From Engelhardtia mirabilis (GTDB lineage Bacteria > Planctomycetota > UBA1135 > GCA-002686595), in contig NZ_CP036287.1 in the NCBI RefSeq assembly GCF_007748095.1, positions 496,001 through 560,000 on the forward strand: a DNA stretch of 64,000 nt. The letters are read 5' to 3'. The notes under the pieces were generated by a model. That model was not told where the DNA came from, did not search any database, and was given only the letters and a program-made list of their open reading frames with translations. Below are positions 25,223 through 33,739 of the stretch, piece after piece. The first letter of the stretch is position 1. Each line of letters starts with the position of its first letter. The translations under genes and the position numbers were made by a program.

Positions 25223-26251
25223 ATGCAGCTCCTGACCTGGCTCGGAATCGCCGTCTGCCTGCTCCATTCCGCCACCTTCTCGGGCCTCAACCTGGCCCTC
25301 TTGGGGCTCGGCCGGCTGCAGCTCGAGGTGGAGGCCGAGGGCGGCAACGCCGACGCGCGCAAGGTCATCACCCTGCGGCGCGACGCGAACTTCCTCCTGA
25401 CCACCATCCTGTGGGGCAACGTCTGCGCCAACGTGCTCTTGACGCTGTTGACGGACTCCGTGCTCGCGGGCGCCTACGGCTTCCTGTTCTCGACCTTCGG
25501 CATCACCTTCTTCGGCGAGATCGTTCCCCAGGCCTGGTTCAGTCGTAAGGCCCTGAGGATGGGGGCCCTCTTGGCACCCGTCCTGCGCGTCTACCAGGTC
25601 CTGCTATGGCCCGTGGCGCGCCCGTCGGCCTGGATGCTCGACCGCTGGTTGGGCCCCGAAGGCATGGTCTACCTGCGTGAGCGCGACCTGCGGCGGGTGA
25701 TCACCAAGCACATGGAGTCGGAGGACGCCGACCTGGCGGTGGCCGAGGGCCGCGGCGTGCTCAACTTCCTGGCCCTCGACGACTTGCCCCTGGGGCTGGA
25801 GGGCGAGCCGGTCGATCCGGACTCGGTGATCGAGCTGCCGGTGCAGGTGGACCTGCCGGTGATTCCGCACTGCGAGCCATCGCGCGACGACCCCTTCGTG
25901 GTCCAGGTGGAGCGCTCGGGCCACAAGTGGGTGCTGTTGTGCGACGCCGACCGCGGCCCCCTGTTGGTGCTCGACGCCGACGAGTTCGTGCGCGGCCTGT
26001 TCCTGCACAGCGAGACCTTCAATCCCTACTCCTGTTGCCACCGGCCGATCGTCGTGCGCAATCGCAAGACCACCATCGGCGAGGTCCTGCGCCGGCTGCG
26101 GGTGCGCCAGGAGAACGCGGAGGACGACGTGATCGACGAGGACCTGATCCTGCTCTGGACCGAGAACGAGCGGCGCGTGATCACCGGCGCCGACCTGCTC
26201 GGGTTCCTGTTGCGCGGGATCGTTCCGGTCGCGCCGGCGTCGCCTGCTTGA
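25223..26251 (+). CDS. CNNM (DUF21) transmembrane protein with CBS-like domain
   Basis: 342 residues. Residues 1-155 carry the DUF21/CNNM transmembrane domain: TFSGLNLALLGLGRLQLEVEA, the NVCANVLLTLLTDSV helix, and the FGEIVPQAWFSRKAL motif where CorC/CNNM proteins have GEIxPK. Residues 200-335 look like a Bateman (paired CBS) module. CNNM/CorC proteins handle Mg2+ and sometimes Na+. There is no CorC_HlyC C-terminal domain. It diverges from the CASTOR-like channel across a 144-base promoter region, which suggests related ion homeostasis roles. Confidence 0.83.
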   Translation: MQLLTWLGIAVCLLHSATFSGLNLALLGLGRLQLEVEAEGGNADARKVITLRRDANFLLTTILWGNVCANVLLTLLTDSVLAGAYGFLFSTFGITFFGEIVPQAWFSRKALRMGALLAPVLRVYQVLLWPVARPSAWMLDRWLGPEGMVYLRERDLRRVITKHMESEDADLAVAEGRGVLNFLALDDLPLGLEGEPVDPDSVIELPVQVDLPVIPHCEPSRDDPFVVQVERSGHKWVLLCDADRGPLLVLDADEFVRGLFLHSETFNPYSCCHRPIVVRNRKTTIGEVLRRLRVRQENAEDDVIDEDLILLWTENERRVITGADLLGFLLRGIVPVAPASPA

Positions 26252-26276
26252 GGCGTCACGCTCGGTACCGGCTTCG

Positions 26277-26299
26277 CGCCTGCGGCCCTCGCGCAGGCG
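26277..26299. terminator. GC-rich hairpin between convergent genes
   Basis: CGCCTGCG (26277-26284) and CGCAGGCG (26292-26299) form a perfect 8-bp stem with a seven-base loop, 26 bases after the CNNM stop and in the 117-base space between convergent genes. There is no T-run on either side, so it would act as a weak or factor-dependent bidirectional terminator at best. Confidence 0.35.
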
Positions 26300-26368
26300 A
26301 GGACGCGGGTCTGGTCGGGCCCTCACCTCGCCAGGGCCGATCGACCCGCCATCCGCGGCGCGGTGGGC

Positions 26369-27478
26369 TCAGCGGGGCGAGCCGAGTACCAGGCGCGGCG
26401 CGCCCCACAGGCCCTGGTCGCCGCGCTCGTCGTCGGTGGACTCCATCCGCAGCTCGAGGTCGATCTCGCGGCCGCAGAACGCGCTCAGGTCGACGTCCCA
26501 GTCCTCCCAGCGAGGTTGCCCGGGCCCGTCCGGCGCGATGGTCTGGGTCCGCACGACCTGTCCGTCCGCGACCAGGCTGAAGCGCAGGCCCGTGGTCTTG
26601 CCCTCGTAGCCACGGCGGATGCCGATGCCCGTACGCAGGTGGGTGCCCTCGGGCAGGGTCACCCCGCGCCAGTTGACCGATCCGGACCAGATGCCGGCGA
26701 CTCGCTGTTCGACCGGGGTCGAGATGGTCGAACGCACCTGGTTGCCGACGAAGCCGAAGCGGATGCGCTGGGTGAAGCGCGTGGCCTCGGCGTTGGACAG
26801 CTCGTCCTCCAGGGGCACTTCGGCGGGGCCCTGGCGCTCTCCGATCACCAGCTCGGCCACGTGCTCGTCGTAGTGCTCGAGGTCGGGCGTGACGGTGATG
26901 GCGAGGGCCACGCCGCGCTCCGCCGAATAGGCCTCGGCCAAGGGCCGCCAGCCCCCGGGGCGCCTGACCGTGATCAGGGCCCAACTCACACCGGGCGTCG
27001 CCAGGGGCGAAGTGCGAGCACCCAGGCGCGCGAGCTCCGCCGCCAGGTCGTCGCGCAGCTCGTCATCGCCTGCCCTGGGCCGGATCGCCCCGAAGTTGGC
27101 GAGGGCCAGGATCGTCCCCACCGGTTGGGAGTCGCAGAAGCGGATGAACTCGCCGCGCGCTTCCTGATCGCCGACCAGGTCGAAGTTCTTGTGCTCGCCG
27201 AAGACCAGGTCCGGCCCCAGCGACGCCACGCGCAGGCCGGTGCGCCGGTCGAGGAACTTCAGAATCAGGTCGTCCACCAGGATCAGGTCGTCCACGACCT
27301 CGCTGCCGCCGGGCAGGGTCACCGCCGGCAGCAGGGGGCCCTTGGCCACGGCCAGGATCGAGAGGCCGTCGGTGGGGCCGACCACCCCGCGCGCCGTGGA
27401 ACTCGTGAACAGGCTCGTGACTCGCAACAGCGATGCCAACACGAGCAGGGCCAGGCCCAGTTGAAGCACCTGTCGCAT
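26369..27478 (-). CDS. Membrane-anchored/exported ILEI (FAM3-like) domain protein
   Basis: 369 residues. A signal anchor at 5-27 is followed by a domain at about 75-175. Its GLRVASLGPDLVFGEHKNFD, PVGTILALANFG, LRDDLAAELARLGAR and GVSWALITVR segments follow the order of the ILEI/FAM3 and POMGnT1 stem domain. That domain binds carbohydrate in POMGnT1 and acts as a cytokine-like module in animals. A second beta-rich region (about 210-365, WEDWDVDLSAFCGREIDLEL) resembles a jelly-roll. It is the last gene of the DUF4956-CotH-VTC-ILEI set and begins four bases after the VTC gene stop. Confidence 0.7.
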   Translation of the reverse strand: MRQVLQLGLALLVLASLLRVTSLFTSSTARGVVGPTDGLSILAVAKGPLLPAVTLPGGSEVVDDLILVDDLILKFLDRRTGLRVASLGPDLVFGEHKNFDLVGDQEARGEFIRFCDSQPVGTILALANFGAIRPRAGDDELRDDLAAELARLGARTSPLATPGVSWALITVRRPGGWRPLAEAYSAERGVALAITVTPDLEHYDEHVAELVIGERQGPAEVPLEDELSNAEATRFTQRIRFGFVGNQVRSTISTPVEQRVAGIWSGSVNWRGVTLPEGTHLRTGIGIRRGYEGKTTGLRFSLVADGQVVRTQTIAPDGPGQPRWEDWDVDLSAFCGREIDLELRMESTDDERGDQGLWGAPRLVLGSPR

Positions 27479-27482
27479 GGCC

Positions 27483-28220
27483 TCAGATCGGCATCGCCGA
27501 GGGCACGGGGCCGTGGTCCGGATCCGAGGCCAGCACGAACTTCGAACAGCGGTCCACGAAGAACGGCAGACGGCTGAGCAGCGACTGCGCTGCCTGGTAG
27601 TCCTCGGGCGCGCACTTGGCCTCGATCACCAGCACGCGCGGGATCGGCGTCGGGTCGACGCTGGACAGGATCCAACGTCCGCGCAGGTCGACCGCGCGCA
27701 GCTCGCGGTCGATCGTGATCCGAATGCGTCCGTCGGCCGTGGTCAGGTACTCGCGTTGGTAGGCGATCCACTGAACGGGCTCGAGGCCCTCGTCGAGGGA
27801 CTGTTGCCAAGGGGAGGTGACCGCCGCGCGCAGGCTGCGAATGAACGCCACGCGGTCGACGCCCTCGATGTCGAGGGGCTGCGCGAGTTTCAAAGTGTCC
27901 TTCCAGCCCAAGGTGTTCTCGCGCACCTTGCGCTCGAGCGTCGCCCGGACACCCACCGCACTGTCCCCGTACCAGCGCAGGCGGATCTTCTCCCGGTGGC
28001 TGATCCCGGCCAGGTTCTCTTCCAGGGCGCGGCCGAAGGTCGTGTCGAGGTAGATGCTCTGCACCCGCCGGGGCGGGTAGAGCACCCGCGGCGCCGTCGG
28101 GTCCAGCCGCAGGTGGGCCTGGACCTGGGAGTAGGCGCTCTCCTGGCAGGCCATCTTGAGCTCGTAGCGCAGCGAATCGGGGTAGTCGCCGATCAGGTGC
28201 GAGTGCTCCTCACTGGCCAA
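27483..28220 (-). CDS. VTC-domain polyphosphate polymerase-like protein
   Basis: 245-residue protein spanning a VTC tunnel domain. Recognisable elements are LRYELKM at the start, VQSIYLDTTFGRAL (family S-x-YFD), REKIRLRWYG with the basic residues that hold phosphate, the ATLERKVREN strand, IAYQREYL, GRIRITIDREL and a terminal VLVIEAKC. VTC domains in yeast VTC4 polymerise ATP gamma-phosphates into polyphosphate inside a triphosphate-tunnel fold; many bacterial VTC proteins sit beside DUF4956 and CotH genes, as here. The start overlaps the CotH gene end by 11 bases. Cytosolic; no signal peptide. Confidence 0.85.
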   Translation of the reverse strand: MASEEHSHLIGDYPDSLRYELKMACQESAYSQVQAHLRLDPTAPRVLYPPRRVQSIYLDTTFGRALEENLAGISHREKIRLRWYGDSAVGVRATLERKVRENTLGWKDTLKLAQPLDIEGVDRVAFIRSLRAAVTSPWQQSLDEGLEPVQWIAYQREYLTTADGRIRITIDRELRAVDLRGRWILSSVDPTPIPRVLVIEAKCAPEDYQAAQSLLSRLPFFVDRCSKFVLASDPDHGPVPSAMPI

Positions 28221-30990
28221 GGATCTTCTCCTCGTAGAGCCGGTTCACGTCCAGGTCGACCGTGGGCAGGAGCGCTCCCTCCAGCTCGACCGAGCAGCCG
28301 GACTGGACGATCGAATCGCCCAGCACCGAGTCGCGGATCGTGATGTTCGTCGCCGTCATCCGCGCCGGGCCGAACTCGGGCTTCTTGATGAAGGCCGCGA
28401 GAGCGTAGGTGCGGGCGCCCAGGATGGTCATGTCGCGCGCGTCGACGGTGGAGTCGTCCTTGGAGGCGATGCCGATCGAGACGCCGTCGGCCAGGCCGCC
28501 GCGCACCCGCACGATGCTGCGCTCACCTGCCGACACGGCCTTGTCGCCCATGTTGAGGAAGCGGCAGTCGAGGATGTCGATGTCGCTCCCACTGACGTCG
28601 ACGCCGTCGGCCAGGCCGTCGCGGAAGGTGCATTCGCGCACGGTGCCCGAAACGAAGTCGCCGTCGAAGCTGTCGGAGACGCAGCCCGCAAAGGTGACCC
28701 GCTCCATCAGGAAGTCGGCGCCGAAGATGTTGGTGCCGTCCTCGGCCAAGGTGCCCTCGATCAGGCAGTCCTGCATGGTCACCGGCGAGTGGTAGAAGGT
28801 GATCCCGCCCGTCACGACCCAGCCGGCCCGGGCGACGGCGTCGGTGTTGCGGACGGTCACGTAGCGCCAGGTCGAACGCCCGTCGGCCTCCAGCACGGCC
28901 ACGCCCTTCCAGCGATCGAAGCCCTCCTTCGGTTCCAGCACGATCGGACCGTCGGCGAGGCCCTCGAAGTCCAGGGGCGCGTCGGTCAAGAGCACCGCGT
29001 CCGGATCGAAGCGCAGGCGCACGATGCCGCGGGCGCGCAGGACTGTGCCGTGAGGCACGACCAGATCGCCGTCCACGTCCCAGGTGCCGTGCTGGATCAC
29101 CAGCCAGCGCTCGACGGGGTCCCATTCGAGGAACGGATGGCGCTCCAGGGCCTCGGCGAGGGTCGGCGCCACGGGCCGGCCGCCCTCGTCGATCCAGGAG
29201 GCCTCGATGCGGCGCACAGTGAGCGGCTCGGAGCTGGTCGCGTCGGCGCCGATGGGGCGCGAGACGATCTCGATGTCGAGCTCCAGCTGGCCCTTCTGCT
29301 CGGACTTCTCGAGCACCGCCTGCAGCACGCCGTCGACGGTCTCGAGGTTGGCGAGGCGCTCGTCCAGCTCGAAGCGGAAGTGCACCGTGCGCCCGTCGCG
29401 CGGCAGCACCACGCCGCCGCTAGACGTCGTGCCGGCGCCCAGGGAGCCCGGCACCAGGCGCGGCTGGGCCGCGATGAAGACGCCGTTGCTGAAGCGGAAG
29501 CCCTCGACCACCACGGGGGTCTGGGTGGTGCTCCAGGCGCTCACGTTCACGAAGCCGGAGACGGGCGTCTGCTCGCCCTCGACCAGTTCGTAGGTGGCCA
29601 TGCAGTTGAGCGGGTCGACCGGGTAGACCACCGTGCGCAGGAACGCGACCTGGGTGCGCAGGCGCTGCAGCATCGAGTCGACCCGGAAGGGCTCGGGCAG
29701 TGGCGCGTCCGCCATCAGCGCCGCCTCGAAGCGCTCCAGGTCGGGACGCAGTGCGTCGAAGAGCCGGTCGAGGTAGCCGGGCGCGCAGAGCTCCCCCAGG
29801 TGGCGGAAGACGCCGTTGTAGTAGGCGTCGCTGCTCACGAACTGCTTGACGATGCCCTCGGGCCGGTGCGGCACCGGCTCGCGCGCGGACGGCGTCTGCG
29901 CCATGTTGTCGAACATGATCGGCTCGAGCCGATCCACCACGGGGTCGTGGTAGAAGCGCATGTTCTGCCAATACAGCGAGTGCTCGATCTGGAACAGCGA
30001 GGCCAGGGCGTGGGCCATGGCCAAGCGGTCGACGTCCACCAACCGTTCGAGAGTCTTGCCCTTGAGGTCCTCGAGCGCCTGCATCCGGCGTTGGCGCGAC
30101 TGGCGGTCGCCGCTGGCGATCACCAACCGCTGCAGGTCGCGCATCTGCTCCACGGCGCTGAAGTAGGAGCGGTTGAGCGAATCGGACGAGCCCAGTCGCT
30201 TCTCGCCGTAGGCGCGCACGAAGGCGGCCGGCACCTCGATCGCGTCCCGCGCCGACTCGGGCGTCGAGAACTCGACCTCCTTCGAGAAGACGTCGTGGGC
30301 CTGGAGCAACGAGTCCCAGTGGGTCGACTCGTCCCACAGCACGATCGGCCCCTCGCGCCGGTCCTGGGACTCGAGCAGCTCCTTGCTGAAGTGCTCTTCC
30401 AGGTAGTAGACGCCGGCCGCGTGACCGTTCACGACCAGGTTCACGAAGTCCGAGCGCGGCGCCAGCAAGCCCTCGCGGCGCGAGGCCTCGAGCACCAACC
30501 ACTCCCACAGGTGACCTCGCGTGGACGGTGCTTGGACCGAGAACACGCGCATCCCGAAGGCCTTGTCGTCCTTCAACGTGATCCGCAGCGACCACTTGTC
30601 GCCGATCACGTGGTCCAGCCAATCGCCCTTGATTCGCACGTCGGCGTCCATCGGCCGTCCGTCGATGGTGATCACCGCGTCGACCGTGTCGTCGTCGGTC
30701 TGGATGATCATGCCTCGGTCCAGGGCGCGTTCGCGGACCCGTTGCAGGGTCTGCGCGGCCTCGGGCTCGATGGAGACTTCGATCGTCGCGAGCCCGTTGT
30801 CGACCGGTTCGGGCAGCCCCTCCGGCGGTCGCAGGTAGCGATGCAGGGGCAGGTCCTTGGCCGGGGCCACGTCGTCGGGGCGGGAACTCCAGCTGCTCGG
30901 GTCGAGCAGCAAGCCGATGCCGAGCCCCGTGAGCAACAGGGCGACGCCCAGCCAGAAACCCTCGGTGGGGCGATCGGTCTTGGTCAGCAC
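28210..30990 (-). CDS. CotH-like kinase-fold protein with beta-helix C-terminus
   Basis: 926 residues with a single N-terminal membrane helix (about 14-30), so mostly outside the cytoplasm. Residues 65-480 match the CotH spore-coat kinase family: MDADVRIKGDWLDHV, KWSLRITLKDDKAFGM, RSDFVNLVVNGHAAGVYYLEEHFSKELL, and a later DRLEPIMFDNMAQ equivalent to its metal-binding region. Residues about 600-900 form a parallel beta-helix (repeated GGITFYHS, DVSGSDIDILDCRF, VRVRGGLADGVSIG turns). CotH of Bacillus phosphorylates coat proteins. Here the combination suggests an extracytoplasmic kinase-like enzyme on surface proteins. Operon partner of DUF4956, VTC and ILEI. Confidence 0.82.
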   Translation of the reverse strand: MLTKTDRPTEGFWLGVALLLTGLGIGLLLDPSSWSSRPDDVAPAKDLPLHRYLRPPEGLPEPVDNGLATIEVSIEPEAAQTLQRVRERALDRGMIIQTDDDTVDAVITIDGRPMDADVRIKGDWLDHVIGDKWSLRITLKDDKAFGMRVFSVQAPSTRGHLWEWLVLEASRREGLLAPRSDFVNLVVNGHAAGVYYLEEHFSKELLESQDRREGPIVLWDESTHWDSLLQAHDVFSKEVEFSTPESARDAIEVPAAFVRAYGEKRLGSSDSLNRSYFSAVEQMRDLQRLVIASGDRQSRQRRMQALEDLKGKTLERLVDVDRLAMAHALASLFQIEHSLYWQNMRFYHDPVVDRLEPIMFDNMAQTPSAREPVPHRPEGIVKQFVSSDAYYNGVFRHLGELCAPGYLDRLFDALRPDLERFEAALMADAPLPEPFRVDSMLQRLRTQVAFLRTVVYPVDPLNCMATYELVEGEQTPVSGFVNVSAWSTTQTPVVVEGFRFSNGVFIAAQPRLVPGSLGAGTTSSGGVVLPRDGRTVHFRFELDERLANLETVDGVLQAVLEKSEQKGQLELDIEIVSRPIGADATSSEPLTVRRIEASWIDEGGRPVAPTLAEALERHPFLEWDPVERWLVIQHGTWDVDGDLVVPHGTVLRARGIVRLRFDPDAVLLTDAPLDFEGLADGPIVLEPKEGFDRWKGVAVLEADGRSTWRYVTVRNTDAVARAGWVVTGGITFYHSPVTMQDCLIEGTLAEDGTNIFGADFLMERVTFAGCVSDSFDGDFVSGTVRECTFRDGLADGVDVSGSDIDILDCRFLNMGDKAVSAGERSIVRVRGGLADGVSIGIASKDDSTVDARDMTILGARTYALAAFIKKPEFGPARMTATNITIRDSVLGDSIVQSGCSVELEGALLPTVDLDVNRLYEEKILGQ

Positions 30991-31014
30991 GGCGTGGACT
31001 CAGGCTTCCGTCGA

Positions 31015-31722
31015 TCAGTCGAGGGCGTTGCCCTCGACCACGCTGATGGTCGCGTCGGGCAGGGCTTCGCGGATGCGGGTGAGCAGGCTGCCCAGCTCCT
31101 TCGCGCCCACGAGGTCCAGCACCAGGTTGGCGTTGAAGGTGCGCTCGTGGATGTCCACCCGGCGGACGTCGACTTGCAGGGCTCCGCCCTCGACCTTGGC
31201 CAACAGGCGCTCGAGCAGCGCTTCGGCTTCACCGCTGGAGCCCTCGCCTGCGAGCACGGAACTCACGTGCACCAACTTGCGCGCCGGCAGCCCGTGGTTC
31301 GGTCGCCCCTGGGCCAGGGCCAGGTAGGTCAGGATGACCAGGAAGACCACGCTCGTCGCCAGGCGCTGGTCGGCGCCCAGACCGATGCCCAGACCCACGG
31401 CCAGGAACAGGTAGGCCAGCTCCTCGGGCTCCTTGATCGGCGTCCGGAAGCGGATGATCGAGAGGGCGCCGACCAGACCCAGGGAGAGGGCTAGCGAGGT
31501 CTTCACCACCGAGATGACCATCATCGTGGTCGCGGCGATGAAGACGAACATGCGCGCGAACTTGCGCTTGTTCGAGAGCACCGGCGAGAAACGCAGGTAA
31601 TGCCAGGACAGGAGCTGGCCCAGGGCCAGCACCAGGGCCAGGTTGACCAGGGTCGGCACCAGACCGAGGTCCTCGAGGGCGCTCTGGCCGAGTGAGTCGA
31701 GAAACTGTTCCAAGGTGTTCAT
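31015..31722 (-). CDS. DUF4956 membrane protein
   Basis: 235 residues. Four hydrophobic helices at about 24-42, 57-75, 82-100 and 104-135 include the family's RKFARMFVFIAATTMMVISVV, SLGLVGALSIIRFRTPIKEPEELAYLFL and GLGADQRLA stretches. The C-terminal 90 residues form a cytosolic ferredoxin-like domain. DUF4956 is repeatedly found with VTC and CotH genes; its function is unknown. First gene of the minus-strand operon, 24 bases before CotH, divergent from the phosphoesterase lipoprotein. Confidence 0.85.
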   Translation of the reverse strand: MNTLEQFLDSLGQSALEDLGLVPTLVNLALVLALGQLLSWHYLRFSPVLSNKRKFARMFVFIAATTMMVISVVKTSLALSLGLVGALSIIRFRTPIKEPEELAYLFLAVGLGIGLGADQRLATSVVFLVILTYLALAQGRPNHGLPARKLVHVSSVLAGEGSSGEAEALLERLLAKVEGGALQVDVRRVDIHERTFNANLVLDLVGAKELGSLLTRIREALPDATISVVEGNALD

Positions 31723-31876
31723 CGCGGCGGCCGTCGTTGGACGGGGGGGGCGGCGCGCGGCGCAGTTGGCGGGTAGGGGGGGAGGCCCCGAGCTGGGGAG
31801 GGCGCGGGTATTCTTGACGGGATCTTAGCCGAACCTTGTTCCTCGGGCGGGGGTCGCCCGCCAATCCGATCCTGCG

Positions 31877-33055
31877 ATGCAGACTCCTCTCCCCAGCTCG
31901 ATCTCCAGCGCCGTGCTGCTGGGACTTTCACTGATCGCGATGGCCGGCTGCGGCGCATCCGACGGCACGACGGACGCCGATTCCGGCCCCGGTTCCGGCG
32001 ATGGCCGGGCGACGAGTGACTCGCTGACAGCAAGTGCGGCGGCCGGCGAGCCGAGCCCTGACGGCACCAGGGCCGAGGCGCTGCCGACCTGGCCCGAGCC
32101 GCCGGTCTCGACCTTCAACGGCCGGGCCCTGCCACAGGACGAGGTCTGGGACGACTACTCCTTCGCGATCGTCGGCCACCTGCGCGCGGGTCCCGACGAC
32201 CCCTCGCCCAACCAGCGCATGCGCGACCACACCGATCGGCTGCTGGCCACCGATCCGTCCCTGGTCGTCTCCCTCGGGGACATGTACTACTCGATCTCCG
32301 AGCAGCGCCTGGCCGACTTCCGGGCCTGGGTGCAGGACGAGCTCCCGGTTCCGTTCTTCAACGCGGTCGGCAACCACGACATCCAGATCGGCGGCGATCG
32401 CCTGGCCGACGGCTCCCTGGCCAGCCGCATCTACGACGTCCAGGCCTACTGCGCGGAGTTCGGGGCCACCTACTACGAGTTCCGCCTCGGCTCGGCGCTG
32501 TTCGTGTTCCTGGACTTCGAGTCCGCCGGAGCCTTCGGCATGGACGAGGCTCAAGTGGCCTGGCTCGACGACGTCCTCGAGCGCGCGGCGCGGGACCCGC
32601 GCCTCGAGAACGTGTTCCTGTTCATGCATAAGGTGGTCTGGTCCTACAACAACCCCGATACGGAGCCGTTGTTCCGCTACCGCCACCCGGTCCCGATCTC
32701 TCCGAAGTACTCGTGGTACGCCGACGAGTTGGAGCCTCGCCTGGAGGCCCTGCCGCCGCACTTGAAGCTCTATCTCTTCTCCGGTGACATCGGCGGCGGC
32801 AACCAGCACCTGCAGATCTACTGCCGGGAGCAGGGGCGTGTCACCTTCGTCGCAGCCGGGATGGGCGCGCGCGATCGAGACGGGTTCGTGGCGGTGGACG
32901 TGAAGGGTCGTGAGGTCGACCTGCGCTACGTGACCTTGGTCGCGGGCGACGAAGCGCCGCTGACAGCCTTCGGGAACGAGTTCTGGGAACGCTTCTACAG
33001 CGAGCACCCGGACCTGGCCGCCAAGGCGATCTTCCCCAAGCCCGAGCCGCGGTGA
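31877..33055 (+). CDS. Calcineurin-fold phosphoesterase-like lipoprotein with altered metal site
   Basis: 392 residues; lipobox MAGC with cysteine 25, then a low-complexity linker to about 75. The calcineurin/purple-acid-phosphatase fold is visible through SLGDMYY, AVGNHD, an FLDFES strand and FMHKVVWS. Two canonical ligands are missing: the first D-x-H is replaced by IVGHLR, and the terminal GHxH by SGDIGGG. The protein may therefore bind metal differently or have lost phosphatase activity. It begins 154 bases from the divergent DUF4956 operon, so a shared regulatory region is possible. Confidence 0.7.
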   Translation: MQTPLPSSISSAVLLGLSLIAMAGCGASDGTTDADSGPGSGDGRATSDSLTASAAAGEPSPDGTRAEALPTWPEPPVSTFNGRALPQDEVWDDYSFAIVGHLRAGPDDPSPNQRMRDHTDRLLATDPSLVVSLGDMYYSISEQRLADFRAWVQDELPVPFFNAVGNHDIQIGGDRLADGSLASRIYDVQAYCAEFGATYYEFRLGSALFVFLDFESAGAFGMDEAQVAWLDDVLERAARDPRLENVFLFMHKVVWSYNNPDTEPLFRYRHPVPISPKYSWYADELEPRLEALPPHLKLYLFSGDIGGGNQHLQIYCREQGRVTFVAAGMGARDRDGFVAVDVKGREVDLRYVTLVAGDEAPLTAFGNEFWERFYSEHPDLAAKAIFPKPEPR

Positions 33056-33125
33056 GGTAGGCGTTCGTACGGTGCCAGGCACAAGACCGCCGTCCAACCC
33101 GAGGGCCCCGACAGGCATTGCGCCC

Positions 33126-33602
33126 GTGAACGACACCGGACATCCCGAGGCCGAGGCCTGGCACGAAGCCGGGCACGCGGTCGTCGCCCACCTGCTCGGC
33201 GGGCGCGTGCGCGAGCTGACCCTGGAGGCCGAGGAGGAGCACCTCGAGGGCCGCGCATCGATCGAGTGGCGCGGACTCGATGCCAGCGCCTTGGCCGTCG
33301 TCTCGGGCCAGGTCGCCCTGGGGGGGCCCTTGGCCGAGCTGCTCTTTCGCGGCGACGACTCCCTCGACGACCCCGAGCTGCTCTCGACCTGGGAACAAGA
33401 TTGGTCCGAGGTCGAGCGCTGCGCCCGGGTGGTCGAGGCGAATGCAGCCCTGCGCGCGAGGCTCATCCGCACTTGGATCGATCGCGTGCAGGGGTTGCTC
33501 GCCGACGACCGAGTGGAGGAGCGGATTGCGCGCGTGGCCGATGCACTCGACGCCCACGGCACGCTCGACGAGGAGTTGTTCGAGTCGTCCCTGGTCGATT
33601 AG
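33126..33602 (+). CDS. Stand-alone peptidase M41 (FtsH protease)-like protein
   Basis: Small protein (158 residues from a GTG at 33126; an ATG at 33072 is also in frame). The zinc motif WHEAGHAVVAHLLGG sits at the N-terminus, as at the start of the FtsH M41 domain, with LEAEEEHLEG and ALAVVSGQVALGGPLAELLF later, like the family's GGRxAE segment. There is no AAA+ ATPase or membrane helix. The third zinc ligand is not obvious. Members of this solo group are uncharacterised; peptidase activity is possible, not certain. Confidence 0.62.
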   Translation: MNDTGHPEAEAWHEAGHAVVAHLLGGRVRELTLEAEEEHLEGRASIEWRGLDASALAVVSGQVALGGPLAELLFRGDDSLDDPELLSTWEQDWSEVERCARVVEANAALRARLIRTWIDRVQGLLADDRVEERIARVADALDAHGTLDEELFESSLVD

Positions 33603-33739
33603 CGCAGGCAAGTCGGTTCGCGCTTGCGACTCGCGTTCGAGGTGAGTAAACCGCTGCTTCCCTCGCGCGCTGACGTCGGCCACGTCCACGCGCGGTGTGT
33701 CCTTCTGCCCTACCCGTCCGCCGATCGATCGCCCCCCCG

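Noticed and set aside
28789..31494. 901-codon open frame on the plus strand
   Set aside because: It is antisense to the CotH and DUF4956 genes, has a His/Gln/Gly-rich composition typical of GC-rich shadow frames, and shows no domain.
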